64,000 bases of DNA from Laburnicola sp. R22_1 (GCA_014281115.1 JACONQ010000006.1:2666001-2730000), one strand, 5' to 3'; counted from the first letter of the stretch, positions 23,019-34,231 are shown. Made by a program: numbers and translations. Notes: generated by a model from the letters alone, not told the origin.

Positions 23019-23684
23019 CTAGATCTGGGTCTTGTATGGCTCGAACTCCTGCGGGATGTCTGCAGCCTGGGTTCCATTGACAGCGTAGTCCACCCTGGAT
23101 GTAGCGATGTGGTCAGTGGTTTGTCTGAAATTGGAGGGAAGTGTGGGGAAGGCAGGGAGGAGGCGGGATCAGGTGAGACTAATCAGTCACTCATTACGAG
23201 AAGAGATCACTTACAAGACCTTGAGAAGAGGTTTGTCCATGCCCGCAATGTTGAAAGCAGTTGCCTCGTCTTCCAAAACCAAGATGTCTGGCTCCACGCT
23301 GGAAGTGCACCCAGTCGTTTCGCAGGCCTCGACGTCCGCATCCCTCTTCTTGCTGGAGAAATTCCATCCACCACCAGTGAGACGAGCGAGGCCGTCGCGC
23401 TCGTTGATGCACATGTTTGTGGCTCCGCCGGACGCTTGGATGCTCCTCAGGGTGTTGCATCGACCGTTTTCGTAGGCTCTGAGCTGGATCCTCCAGCCGG
23501 AAGGGATGGCAACGGCGCCAACGCCACGGAAGCCTACATTGCCATTGCTGCAACAAGTGTTGGGGTTGATGCCACGGCAAGCCACATATGTCCCCGTGCA
23601 ACCGCCTCCTGATCGCAGGCGGATGTCGACGGCAGAGACTGCGGCAATAAGGGCGGCCTTTCTGGGAGAAAAGTCAAAGACCAT
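23019..23684 (-). CDS. Small secreted cysteine-rich protein, 191 aa
   Basis: Two exons, 23684-23215 and 23124-23019; the 90-nt intron has GTAAGT and CAG ends. Total 576 nt. The ATG at 23684 opens MVFDFSPRKAALIAAVSA, a likely signal peptide. The mature part holds eight Cys (GGCTGTYVACRG, NTCCSNG, GRCNT, NMCIN, EACETTGC) and many Gly residues, and ends VNGTQAADIPQEF. An upstream in-frame extension to 23753 exists, but it would bury the signal peptide. I do not recognise a named family. Size, secretion and Cys content fit a fungal secreted effector-type or cell-wall protein, which is an inference. The exon-2 reading is supported by phase and consensus splice sites. Confidence 0.72.
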
Positions 23685-24107
23685 AAGGGGCCGAGTACTG
23701 CACCACTTAAACACCCAGAATATTTTATTAGCTATTGCAGTAATATGTAGCATTTTCTTCCTTTTAGCAAGCAGAAAAGTCGAGCATTCTTGCCAACGTG
23801 AAATATCTCAACAACACCAATGATACACACATGCCCGCTCACAAGTAGTGATTATCCCCTACACTACCCATAAAGTGTTGACTTTTGCGGGAACATATGT
23901 ATGCTCCAAATTCCAACCAATACTTCTAAGCATTATGCACGTTGGTTCAGTATCACATGACGGAAATGTAAACACTGCTTTCAAATTATGCTTGCTAAGC
24001 TCATAGACCATAAACGCCCCCACATGCTATGGCAATGCGCATCTCCACCATGCATTCAACGCCGCTATACATGCAATTTTCTCTAGTCACACCACCCACA
24101 GCCCATT
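23685..24107. other. Intergenic between the Cys-rich gene and the flavoprotein fusion gene
   Basis: Promoter side of the Cys-rich gene and 3' side of the flavoprotein fusion gene. No gene supported. Confidence 0.5.
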
Positions 24108-25886
24108 TCATGAGCCGAGAACTTTTACCCGCATCCATTCGCTCGTGCCAACGCCCAAATTCAGACCGTTGCGAGCCCACCACTTCCTGACATCCTCGCC
24201 GGCCTGGCCTTCTACGCCATCCTCCAGTGCCTCTTCAATATCGCACGTCTTATATTCCACCCGCAAGCCGCTGCGCTTCCACCACTCGAGCACGTCTGCA
24301 TGGCCCATCTTGGTAGGACCCACAAGTACCTGATTATCAAATAGCATTTTCTCGCCACAGTGTCTGTGCCAATAATCAAGTATGCGCGTGTGTCCGTGGG
24401 CAGAAGCGAGTTTGGCTATGGTGTCTTCATGGGAGAACGGAATCCCGGACTCGACCCAGAAGATGACGGCAGATAGGCAGCCGGACTGCGTGGCATACGT
24501 GATGGACTTACCAACTTTGAGTGTGAGTACATGGCGCTTGTCCTGCTCCTCGGCCTTCTGTGCGGTGCTTGATAGAGATGTCGTCGATTCAGTGCGATAT
24601 CTGCTGTGCTCCTTCCACCATTCCAGGACCCCAATGTGGCCCTGGGAGCTTGCTGCCTCCAACGCCGACTCAGTGTACTTGAGTGGTAGACCCGAGTCAT
24701 ACCACCAGTCCAGGGCCTGGATCGAGCCCGAGCGACTCGCACTATCCATGGCCTCGGTAGAATACTCCTTGGTAAGGAACGTAGGTGACGTTCGCCAGTA
24801 CTCTAACAGCTCCGTCCTGCCAAACATGGACGCTTTATGTGGAAGAAAAGCATGGCCAAACGTGCCCCAGAACAAGTCTTTGTGCGCGTTCTCCAGATGG
24901 ATCAAGACAGGTATCATTGCGAAGCGCATGATTAGCTCAATGCAAAGTCGTGATATGCGAGTCGGCGGCTCGGCATCGAGCAGTGCCCTAATATCGGCGT
25001 AGGTGCCTGTCAAGAGTGTCCACTCTAATTTCTGCATTGCTGTCTTCGGACCCTCTTCGCTAGCCGCTTGTTGCCACTCTGGTGGGACAGGAAGGCTTGT
25101 GCGAGTATTCAGTGTAGTCGCCAATTCCCAGTCATCTGTAAATTCGAGAATAATTGACCACAGTTCTGGCGGCAGACGCGGGCCCTTGCTCTTGGTGGGG
25201 GTGAGTGTGGGCATATGGGCTATGGGCAGCGCGATGCGGCCGTCTCCCACCGCCATGAGGTCGATCTGCGTCTGAATCGACTCGTTGAACGCCTTGTGAC
25301 CCTCCCACGGCTGGTGCTTCCTGCCCATGTGATCAAATGTCCACAGGTACGGTGGCAGCACTCGTATCCAGTTCCATTTCCGCCGGATCTTACTGATCTG
25401 CTTCTTCGACATGGGGTGCTCCCACATGAGCGTCGACATGGCCGGAATCAACAGAATCTTCTTTGAGACGTCCCAGCTGCGCAGAATCTGGAGGTGCAAA
25501 TTGCTGGTGAAGCCGTGCAGCATACGGGCCATGTTTTCGGCGTCGAGGGGCGCCAGCACCAGCAGGTCTGCCCAGATGCAGTACTCGGCGACCTTGGTAT
25601 CGGCATAATCCTCGTGCTGCCACTCGGGCTTCGCATTGCTCTCGACGTCGTAGCGGTGCCATACGGGCTCGAGCGCGGGGGGAGCTACGGTGGACGAGGC
25701 AGGAAAGGCATGGCAAGCGATGACCTGGAGGGAGACGTCGGTGAGGCGGTGGAGGCGGGCGGCTATCCAGCAGCCGAATCTAAAGGACGCGGGGTCGGTA
25801 AGAGCGAGAAGGACGTTCAGGGAGCGCTTCTGCGTCATGGCGGCGCAGGTTGGAAGTTCGGAAGTTGCATGTCGAGGTCTGAGCAC
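24108..25886 (-). CDS. Flavoprotein-domain, F-box and ankyrin-like fusion protein, 592 aa
   Basis: Single exon from the ATG at 25886; an alternative start is MTQKRS at residue 17. Residues about 22-175 resemble the HFCD flavoprotein fold of phosphopantothenoylcysteine decarboxylase/Hal3: WADLLVLAPLDAENMARM, then LLIPAMSTLMWEHP. Two residues essential for decarboxylation are changed: the Asn of PAMNT is Ser (PAMST), and the position aligning with the catalytic His before WAD is Val. Residues about 238-255 form an F-box-like LPPELWSIILEF. From about 350 on, repeated units such as AMDSASRSGSIQALDWWYDS, LEAASSQGHIGVLEWWKE and ADVLEWWKRSG are ankyrin-like. The frame is clean and G+C rich, so it looks functional. 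A non-enzymatic, ligand-sensing or scaffold role is inference. Confidence 0.8.
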   Translation of the reverse strand: MLRPRHATSELPTCAAMTQKRSLNVLLALTDPASFRFGCWIAARLHRLTDVSLQVIACHAFPASSTVAPPALEPVWHRYDVESNAKPEWQHEDYADTKVAEYCIWADLLVLAPLDAENMARMLHGFTSNLHLQILRSWDVSKKILLIPAMSTLMWEHPMSKKQISKIRRKWNWIRVLPPYLWTFDHMGRKHQPWEGHKAFNESIQTQIDLMAVGDGRIALPIAHMPTLTPTKSKGPRLPPELWSIILEFTDDWELATTLNTRTSLPVPPEWQQAASEEGPKTAMQKLEWTLLTGTYADIRALLDAEPPTRISRLCIELIMRFAMIPVLIHLENAHKDLFWGTFGHAFLPHKASMFGRTELLEYWRTSPTFLTKEYSTEAMDSASRSGSIQALDWWYDSGLPLKYTESALEAASSQGHIGVLEWWKEHSRYRTESTTSLSSTAQKAEEQDKRHVLTLKVGKSITYATQSGCLSAVIFWVESGIPFSHEDTIAKLASAHGHTRILDYWHRHCGEKMLFDNQVLVGPTKMGHADVLEWWKRSGLRVEYKTCDIEEALEDGVEGQAGEDVRKWWARNGLNLGVGTSEWMRVKVLGS

Positions 25887-26870
25887 TGGGCTTTCTGCAG
25901 CGGGTGCTGGGTGCAGTGTGTGATCGTGTGGCTAGGATCGGTGGCGGTGGCGTGGTATTTGGCAGCCGCGATTGGCCGCGACCAACATTTGCGAACTACG
26001 CGTCGGGCATTACGCGCTAAATACCTAGTAGGATGTAGTTCAGGGTCGACAAGGACGACGAAAAGGCTGTTGTTACTCGAAGTTGCTGTGCAAGAATGAG
26101 ATATCGCGGCTTCCAAGGGGCAGGAGCAGCTGGCGTTAGGAAGGAACAGCTGGCGTTGGGAAGTAACAGCTGGCGTTGGGAAGGAACAGCTGGCATCGGG
26201 AAGGAGCAGCTGCCGTTGGGAAAGAGCAGCTGGCTGTGAGGAAGGAACCGGCAATGTGGCCATGATATGTAATATTATGTATGATTCACCATGTCCGCTG
26301 AAGACTTACCACATACACGCACAGCGCATCTCAAGCCGCCCAAGGCGACGGCGCCGCGGACATCTAAAAATTCAACTGGCGTGAGTTGGCCTCCCGACGT
26401 GGTAGCTACCGGTAGCGCACTGCCAGTCGGCGCAGGTGGCGTATCGGGCTGTCCACGGGCATAACATCATCTCGCCAGGCTCCCTGTCGCGGATGGATTC
26501 CCTGGACCTTTTCTGTGCCGTCGCAGGCCCCGATGACGTAGTGCTCTCCACAGCGCGTACAGGTAATTCGCACCCTCAACAACTGCGTGCTCTGAAGTGC
26601 GCATCCCAGTCCCCCGTCCATACCACCTCCGCTAGTTCGAATGTGCTTTGCTTCTAACCTCGACCACTCCTTCTGGGACGCTTGCCCACCGCGCCTGCGG
26701 TCCATTTTTTCCATAGCACGCTGCAGCTGTCGCCCATGGGCACCTGAGCCCGCCAGACTCCTTTGTGTGGCCCAGGCCAAGGGAGAGACAGTGTCGTCAG
26801 AGGTCCAACATCGCCGGACACCCCGCCTCCAGCTTCGCTCACCTTCTCTCGAGAAGCAGACGTCGCGCCC
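25887..26870. other. Divergent intergenic region upstream of the phytochrome and flavoprotein-fusion genes
   Basis: The two genes are transcribed away from each other, so this segment holds both promoters. It contains the 20-bp minisatellite at 26123-26242. Frames within it lack domains. Confidence 0.6.
26123..26242 (+). repeat. Minisatellite, six ~20-bp units
   Basis: Six tandem copies of a unit like GGAACAGCTGGCGTTGGGAA with a few substitutions each. The CAGCTG core is kept in every unit, so the array offers six evenly spaced E-box-like palindromes. Confidence 0.85.
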
Positions 26871-29800
26871 ATGGCTCAAATACCGCCACTGGACCCGACC
26901 GCCTCGGCCTCGGAAGTAGACGTCCAAGATTTCACGGAGCAATGCTCATTGCCACCCGACGAGGCCTCTGTTCCACCACCAGCCGATGCCGCCGTCACTT
27001 CTCCATCCGAAGGCATGGGCGCACTCAGCCCTACAGCCACCGATCGTGTCTTCCCAATTCGAAGGTATGGAACCTAGAGGCAATTGTGCCCTGCTATGTT
27101 GAGATGGTATCTTTCCCACGTCTTTTGCGCTGACTTGGCCGTAGCGTAGTCTCCGTCGATCCTACGCCCACGCCGATTCAGCGCGGCCAAAACGACTATT
27201 TCCACCAGTACGCTCGAGCCGGCGGCGCGCACCGGCAGTCGCAAAGCTCCACAGCCTCACACACGTCGCAGCAGGACCAACGGCCACAGCGCGGACAATC
27301 TCATCGACAGTCCGTGTCAGCCGCCGAGCACACGCCCACTACCAATAAAGGTCCGTCGAAGGGTGCTCAACAAAGTGATGCCTCACATAAGGTGCCTCCC
27401 TCGTTAACGGCACAACTGTTCCACGATATAGGCTCCAGCAGCCACACTGGCAGCACAGACGGAAATAGGAGCCGCTCCCCATCGCTGAAACCCGATCGAG
27501 GTGCGTCTGCCGACGCAGCATCAGTCAAAAGTGTTGCTAGCAGCCTTGGGGAAATGGGAGGTTTAGTAACACATCGCTTCAAACACGTCGTAACAGAGGG
27601 TGGGCATGCAGTTATAACAGGGAGGGATGGCGACACTCTACAGCGATGTGAGGATGAACCTATTCACATACCGGGTGCGGTCCAGGGCTTCGGCCTCTTG
27701 TTAGCGCTTCAAGAGGACCCTAGCGGCAATGGGAGCCTTCCCGTGCGTATAGTCAGCGAAAATTCTAAGCCGATCATCGGACGCTCGCCACGGGAGCTGT
27801 TCGCACTGGAAAGCTTCACCGACATTTTCTCGGAAGACCAGGCAGATAACCTCCTAGACCATATTGATCTCATCAAGGATGAAGATGCGGACGTGCAGAC
27901 CAACGGGCCTGAGGTTTTCACCCTGTCCGTCAAGGTACCCAAAGCTGCTCGTTCGCGCAAGCTGTGGTGCGCTATCCATATAAACGACGCCAATCCCGGA
28001 CTTATCATCTGCGAATTGGAATTGGAGGACGATCAGCTCTATCCCCTCGTACCACTCAATGAGCAATCTCCTGAACACCCAGAGGATACACTTCAGAGTA
28101 ATCCCACCGCTGAAGAGTATTTGGAAAGCACTGAGACTAAGAGCCGACCTCTACGCGTGTTAAGAAGTGCCCGGAAACGTAAAGGCGAAGCTGCGGCCAT
28201 GGAAGTTTTCAACATCATGTCGCAAGTCCAAGAGCAGCTTGCAGCAGCACCAACCCTCGAAAAATTTCTCAAGGTGCTTGTGGGCGTGGTCAAAGAACTA
28301 ACGGGATTCCACCGTGTAATGATTTATCAGTTCGATCAGTCATTCAATGGCCGCGTTGTGACAGAACTTGTAGACCCCCGAGCTACCAAAGATCTCTACA
28401 AGGGACTGATTTTTCCAGCGTCCGATATTCCCAAACAAGCCAGGGAGCTGTACAAGGTTAACAAGGTACGCATGCTTTACGACCGCGACCTCGAAACGGC
28501 CCGGCTCGTCTGCCGTAGCCTCGAAGATCTCGAAACTCCACTCGATCTTACCCATTCTTATCTCCGTGCCATGTCACCCATCCATCTCAAGTACCTCGCC
28601 AATATGGCAGTTCGGTCTTCCATGTCTATCTCCATCAATGCCTTCAACGAGCTCTGGGGCCTTATAGCATGTCACTCGTACGGCGGCCGTGGTATGCGCG
28701 TATCCTTTCCGATTCGGAAGATGTGCCGTCTGGTGGGCGATTCGGCATGCAGGAGCATCGAGAGGCTTTCTTACGCATCACGATTGCAGGCCAGGAAGCT
28801 CATCAACACGGTTCCTACTCAACACAATCCTTCCGGCTATATCATCGCGTCCTCTGACGACCTGCTGAAACTTCTCGATGCCGAATTTGGACTATTGTCT
28901 ATTAGGGATGAGACAAAGATCATGGGCCAAATGGAGAGTTCACAGGAAGCATTGGCGCTCCTAGAATACCTCCGTATGAGAAAATTGACATCTGTTCTGA
29001 CCTCAACGGATATCAAGGAAGATTTCCCCGACCTTCGATATCCGCCTGGCTTCCAGTTAATTGCGGGTATGTTGATAGTACCGCTGTCTGTTGGTGGTGA
29101 TGATTTTATCGTATTTTTCAGAAAGGGTCAGCTGAAGGAGGTCAAATGGGCGGGAAACCCCTACGAGAAGTTTGTAAAAGAAGGTACCGCAGGCTATCTG
29201 GAACCCCGCAAGAGTTTCAAGATGTGGTCCGAAACGGTTGTCGGCAAGTGCCGAGAATGGACAGAGGAAGAGATAGAGACTGCCGCAGTGCTCTGCCTCG
29301 TATATGGTAAATTCATTGAGGTTTGGAGACAAAAAGAGGCTGCATTGCAAAGTAGCCAACTGACTAGATTGTTGCTCGCAAATTCGGCGCACGAAGTTCG
29401 AACACCATTAAACGCTATCATCAACTACCTGGAAATCGCTATGGAAGGTGCATTGGACCAAGAAACAAGGGAAAACCTGTCTCGATCTCACTCGGCTTCC
29501 AAGTCACTAATCTACGTGATCAATGACCTTCTTGATTTGACTAAAGCTGAAGAAGGAGGTCCGCTGATTAAAGGGGAGTCATTCGATCTCAGGTCAACCA
29601 TAACAGAGGCCACAGATATGTTCTCGGGGAACGCAAAGCGGAAAAATATCTCATACGACGTCGTACAACATCGGGGTTTGCCTCACCATTGCATTGGAGA
29701 CCAGCGGAGAGTGCGCCAGGTGATCTCGAATATCACCGCCAATGCCATTCAGAACACGACGCACGGAGGTGTCAAAGTTGAGATATACGTTGCTGCAAGG

Positions 29801-31361
29801 CCCGACAAGGACCATGCCGATGTGGAAGTTGCGGTGACTGACACTGGAATTGGTATGAGCCCGAAGAAACTCGACCAGCTGTTCAACGATCTGGAGCAGG
29901 TACAATCCGAACCTGCAGCGGTTCTTGAGGACGCAATTGTTCCGACTGCCGAGCAATTAGCGGAGCAGAACGAAAAGACAACACTTGGTCTTGGGCTCGC
30001 CGTTGTTGCACGGATCATCAAAAACATGGACGGGCAGCTACGGCTTCAGTCAGAAGAAGGGAAGGGTTCGCGGTTCGTCATACAATTCCCCTTTGAGTTG
30101 CCTGACTCGGAAACGCAATCCCCGCCTACAACAGAGTCTCCCGATGGGTGCGTAACCCAATTGCCCGCGACTACGCCCCCAGCCGTTGAAGCTGGGCAGC
30201 GCATACTTGTTGCGCCGGGTTTGGCCCGCAATGACTCCAATGAGAGCGAGATCTTGAATAGAACACCGAGTACCGAAAGCATCCACAGCGCAAAAAGTCT
30301 TCGGAGCTTCAAGAGCGGCTCTAGCAATAGGAGCCAGCGCAGCGATGTTGATCGCCTCATAGAAGCCATCCAGGAGCCCCACATGGTAGATCAACGATCT
30401 ACGGGCGAAAAAGGCACAAATGCAAAATCCATGCGGCCAGTTCCTTCGAAGCGAAATAGCTTGGATGACATCATGTCCGGTTCGCCCCAACGGAGCCGTT
30501 CAAAGAACTTTGATACCGATAAACCAATAGTCGTTGCACCTCATCAGAGATCGCTCGAAGTGCAATCACCCGGCGAAGGACTAATCAATGGATCTATGAC
30601 CTCACTCAAGGCAATCAAAGTTCCAGAAGAGATGGGCTCCCCCATGGACAGGCAACCAAAATCCGGCTCCGTCCTTGGTGAGGTTTCGGATGAGCCTGCA
30701 CAAATGATGCCTTCCGACTCGTTGTCTAAAGAACAGATGCGCGTACTGGTTGCCGAGGACGACCCAGTCAACAGTAGGATCGTGCAGAAGAGACTAGAAA
30801 AATTAGGACATGCGGTACATCTGACCGTGAACGGAGAAGAATGTGCTGGAGCATTCGGTGACAAGCCTCGGGACTTTGACGTCGTCCTGATGGATATGCA
30901 GGTGAGTTCCCATTTACGTTCGTTCTCGCTTGTACTCACCCTCCTAGATGCCCATTGTTGACGGTCTCACTTCGACGAAGATGATCCGCTCTTTTGAGAA
31001 GGCACATAAAGATATCTACTCCGCTCGTGCAGCGCTTAATGGCCGGGTTCCTATTATCGCCGTCTCCGCCTCCCTTCTCGAGCATAAGCGGCAAGAATAT
31101 ATGAACGCAGGCTTTGATGGCTGGATCCTTAAGCCCATTTCTTTTGCACGTCTGAACGAACTTCTGGCTGCCATCGTGGATTCGAACATTAGAGCGACCT
31201 GTCTATACCAAACCAGCGAATGGGAGAGGGGAGGCTGGTTTCACATGGGTCAGATGTCATCGGACCAAGTGCCGACCGTACCTTCTGGAAAGCCAGCAGT
31301 CATGAATCCTTCAACAGCAACAGAAGAAGCAGTCGAAAACAGGGCTTCCACGGTAGCGTAG
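26871..31361 (+). CDS. Fungal phytochrome, hybrid histidine kinase, 1454 aa
   Basis: Exons 26871-27064, 27145-30901 and 30948-31361; introns 80 and 46 nt, phases agree, 4365 nt in total. A disordered Ser/Pro-rich N-terminus (about 200 residues) precedes the PAS domain with QRCEDEPIHIPGAVQGF; Cys233 (codon 27647-27649) is the likely biliverdin-attachment residue of fungal phytochromes. The GAF domain has RVMIYQFDQ (about 455), PASDIP and LRAMSPIHLKYLANM; a PHY domain follows. The HisKA phosphoacceptor is in HEVRTPLN (about residue 814). The ATPase part has NITANAIQNT, DTGIGM and LGLGLAVV. The C-terminal receiver has EDDPVNS, phospho-Asp in VVLMDMQMP (about 1315) and the Lys of LKPI. It senses red/far-red light and feeds a His-Asp relay. 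Intact. Confidence 0.95.
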
Positions 31362-31449
31362 TACGCTACGGCTGCCCCCCTATCGCTTTACGCTATAGTT
31401 TATATATGCGTTATATATATATAAAAGCCTTTAAAAATAATAAATTATA
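31362..31449. other. 3' flank of the phytochrome gene, boundary of the A+T-rich island
   Basis: Composition drops to A+T within about 20 bp after the phytochrome stop, so the transposon island begins essentially at the gene's 3' end. Confidence 0.6.
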
Positions 31450-31550
31450 GTTTATAACAAGCAGGGGGCTCTGCTTTTTTTGTTATGTTATTTGAGATGA
31501 AAGCCTTTGTCGTCCTACCCCTAGGTAGATTTAATTAACGCCACATAGTT
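31450..31550 (+). repeat. Dispersed ~90-bp repeat, copy 3
   Basis: The least mutated form of the family: AGCAGGGGGCTCTGCTTT, then GAGATGAAAGCCTTTGTCG, then CCTACCCCTAGGTAG. It stands about 115 bp before copy 4 in the same orientation, so the two form a loose tandem. Confidence 0.8.
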
Positions 31551-31569
31551 TATAATAACTTATATACTA

Positions 31570-31665
31570 TTAAATCAGGGGGCTCTGCTTTTTTGGTCAT
31601 GTTATTTGAGATGAAAGCCTTTGTCGTTCTACCCCTAGGTAGTTAATTTAACAACACACACACAC
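31570..31665 (+). repeat. Dispersed ~90-bp repeat, copy 4
   Basis: Nearly identical to copy 3 over the core, diverging at the right end into (CA)n (ACACACACACAC). Confidence 0.8.
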
Positions 31666-31852
31666 ATAACTTATTTAAAGTAAAGTGTAAAAGTAATAAA
31701 TTAAGCTAATTGTAAGATTTGTTATATAGCGCTATTATATAATAATGCGTAAACAACAACAACTAGCACCTGCCAGTTGCCCGCGGAGGCTCCTGCCAAT
31801 ATCCTTTCTATTGCACACGCCCAATACCGATACACGCTGCCTCACTCAGTAC
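31666..31852. other. Spacer, no gene supported
   Basis: A+T-rich stretch followed by normal-composition sequence 3' of the truncated Cys-rich gene. Confidence 0.4.
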
Positions 31853-32266
31853 CTAGCACGTATCGCAAGCCACGGTGGCCCCAATGTATCCCGCGCCAAA
31901 GATGGGATTAAACAGCGCGCCGACCGATAACCCATACTTGATCCCACTGCACATCTCGCAGGCCAAGCTGCCCGGCTCGGCGGGACACGAGATCTCATAG
32001 GAGAACTGTCGCGCGTCGCTCGCGTGCCCGTCGACGAAGAGGTCCAGCGTGCCCTTGCGCGGTACCTTGGTCCACGGCTGTTCCACATCGTGCGTCTTGC
32101 CGTCGCAGCAGTGCGGCGTCGTGGGGCAGCCCGGCACGGGGCATGCGGGCGCAGGGCAGAGCTCGTCGCAGACGGAAATGGTCTCACTGCCATGCTGGAG
32201 GGAGGATGTCACTTCGTGGGCCATGAGCAGCACTGTGCGATGGCGGCTCGCCAGTGCGGGTTTCAT
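31853..32266 (-). pseudogene. Cys-rich protein gene fragment, probably 5'-truncated by a transposon
   Basis: An open frame of 137 codons ends in TAG at 31853. It is Cys-rich (about 11 Cys, including ISVCDELCPAPACPVPGC and HCCDG) and has a C-terminal part with a hydrophobic Gly-rich segment (GLSVGALFNPIFGAGYIGAT). The available start, MKPALASRHRTVLL, does not look like a signal peptide. The gene's upstream side abuts the transposon that starts at 32302, only 36 bp away. This suggests that the original 5' exon is lost or displaced, but no signal-peptide exon is recoverable beyond it. It could also be an intact small protein. Family unknown. Confidence 0.45.
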
Positions 32267-32389
32267 ACGTAAGGGAATGCGTTCAAGTGCCGTGGTACGT
32301 ACCGTATTTCCCCACCTGGCGCACAGACCCCACCTGACGCACAGTTAACAGTAAAACGCATAGATTTTTAACACCTTATAACTCTACTA

Positions 32390-33770
32390 ATATAGACCTA
32401 ATTAATATAGCTCTTAAAGCTTTAAAATTCTTAAAGCTAGGAGAATCTTTTAATATTTTTTAAGTTATATAAAACTATAGTGTTAAGCAATTGCAGCTTT
32501 TAAAGCATTATTATAGAGTTTAGGGCAGCTATATATTAAAAATTAAAAATATATAACTTCTTACTAATATATAAGAAAAATAGCTACTATTATATCTAGA
32601 AAAGTTTTATAAACATAGCCTACCTTTTATAAAAGAGATAATATAAAATTTTATAATAGAAATTACCTATTAGAAGTCTAGAAAATACTAAATTAATTAC
32701 TATATTACGTAGTATTAAATTAACTTTATATTATAATAAATATTTAGTATTAATACCTAGCGCTATAAAGCTAATTTAGTCTTTAAATATATTTTCTATT
32801 TTAAGCTTTTAAATAATAAGATTAAGTAGTATACTATTATACTATTAAATATATATAATATAGATAAAAAAGTTTTTAATTAAAATAGTATTAAAAATAA
32901 AGTGTATATTCTTCTAACACTAGTATAATTAGAATAACGTTAAGTAGATACTCTAGAATAGTAATAAAGAGTAAATTATAATAATAGTAACTTTTTTAAT
33001 TCTATTCTTATATATTAGACGGCTTCTAGTAATATTTAGAATATCTAGTTATAGAATTTTAATTCTTAAAAGTACTACGCCTTCTTTACCTTATTATCTT
33101 TAAGATAGATAAATAATAAACTTAGTATTACTTAGCTTAAGAGGTGCTTTTAAAAGAGACTAAAGCAAAGATAAAATATAACTATAGGCTTCTAATCTTT
33201 AATAAGCATAGCTTATATATTATAATAAAGTTTATTAAGTTTTATAATTAAAATAAAATTCTTCTAGCTATCTATTTTTCGCATTTAACTTATATGCTAT
33301 AGCCTCTAGATATTTACTTTTTTAAGTCTTTTTTTGCTATATATGCTAAGGAGCTCTTCTAATTTATATATAGTAGCTAGGAACTTATATTTATTATTAA
33401 GTGTAACTTTTTTACTTCTTTTATAGAGTGTATAAAACTATATTTACTAAGAAAATAATTATTAACTTTTTTAAAATTACTAGTATCTCTTTACTAGATA
33501 GTAACACTATATTAAAGAAATTTAAAAATTTAAAGCCTAAGAGGCTATTAAGTAATAATAGTATATTATTAATACTCTTTATAAGCAACTAGTGTAAAAT
33601 TAAATAACTTCTATAATAGGTATTTAATAATACCTATAATAAATATATCTTATAGCTATTTTATATAATATATATAATATTAATTTAAAACTAGCTTCTT
33701 TAGTATAAAAATAACTATCTTAAAAACGTCTTTATTAATAAAAAGAAGCGCTATACGCGTAGTAAGGTAT
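32390..33770 (+). pseudogene. Transposase relic, heavily RIP-mutated
   Basis: Collinear with the transposases at 35787 and 44855-52221 but with most Gln/Trp codons turned to TAG/TAA and the start ATG turned to ATA. Recognisable remnants include the charged NKKKRYTRSK stretch just before the Gypsy insertion. Non-functional. Confidence 0.65.
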
Positions 33771-34231
33771 TGTTATAAGCGTGAACATAGCGAGATTATT
33801 AAGGTCTAATAAATACGCGCGGGAACTTATATAATAAGACACGGTAATAAGTTAGTAAATTATATAATAAATTACTACGATTATAGTAATTAGAGTAATT
33901 AGAGGCACGTAATAAATTACCGCGATTATAATAATTAGGGTAATTAGATAAATTACTATAATTATAGTAATTATAATAAGTCTATAAAAGATTAAAACTA
34001 TATAAATCTAGAGAATCTTTTTAGTTTTAAATCTTTATAGTTAACTCTTTATAGTACTATCTTCTATATAGATTAGTACTAGTTATTCTATCTTATTTAG
34101 AATTAGAAGAGTATTATATAAGACTATTAATATCTTACTTAATTTCTTCTAAAGCCTCTAACGCAGACACTTAAGTTTACCTTATCTCTTCTAATCTAGA
34201 CTAGAATAAGGTATATAACTCTATATTAACA
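33771..34231 (+). repeat. 5' LTR of the Gypsy element
   Basis: 461 bp, matching the split 3' LTR (42501-42584 plus 43829-44206) with many C/T and G/A differences. It preserves the uninterrupted sequence around the later insertion site, which is useful for reading that insertion's target duplication. Confidence 0.88.

Noticed and set aside
24382..25002. 206-codon plus-strand frame
   Set aside because: Antisense to the flavoprotein-F-box-ankyrin gene; no recognisable protein features.
25494..26263. Frames on both strands between the flavoprotein fusion gene and the minisatellite
   Set aside because: One is antisense to coding sequence, the other translates the minisatellite itself.
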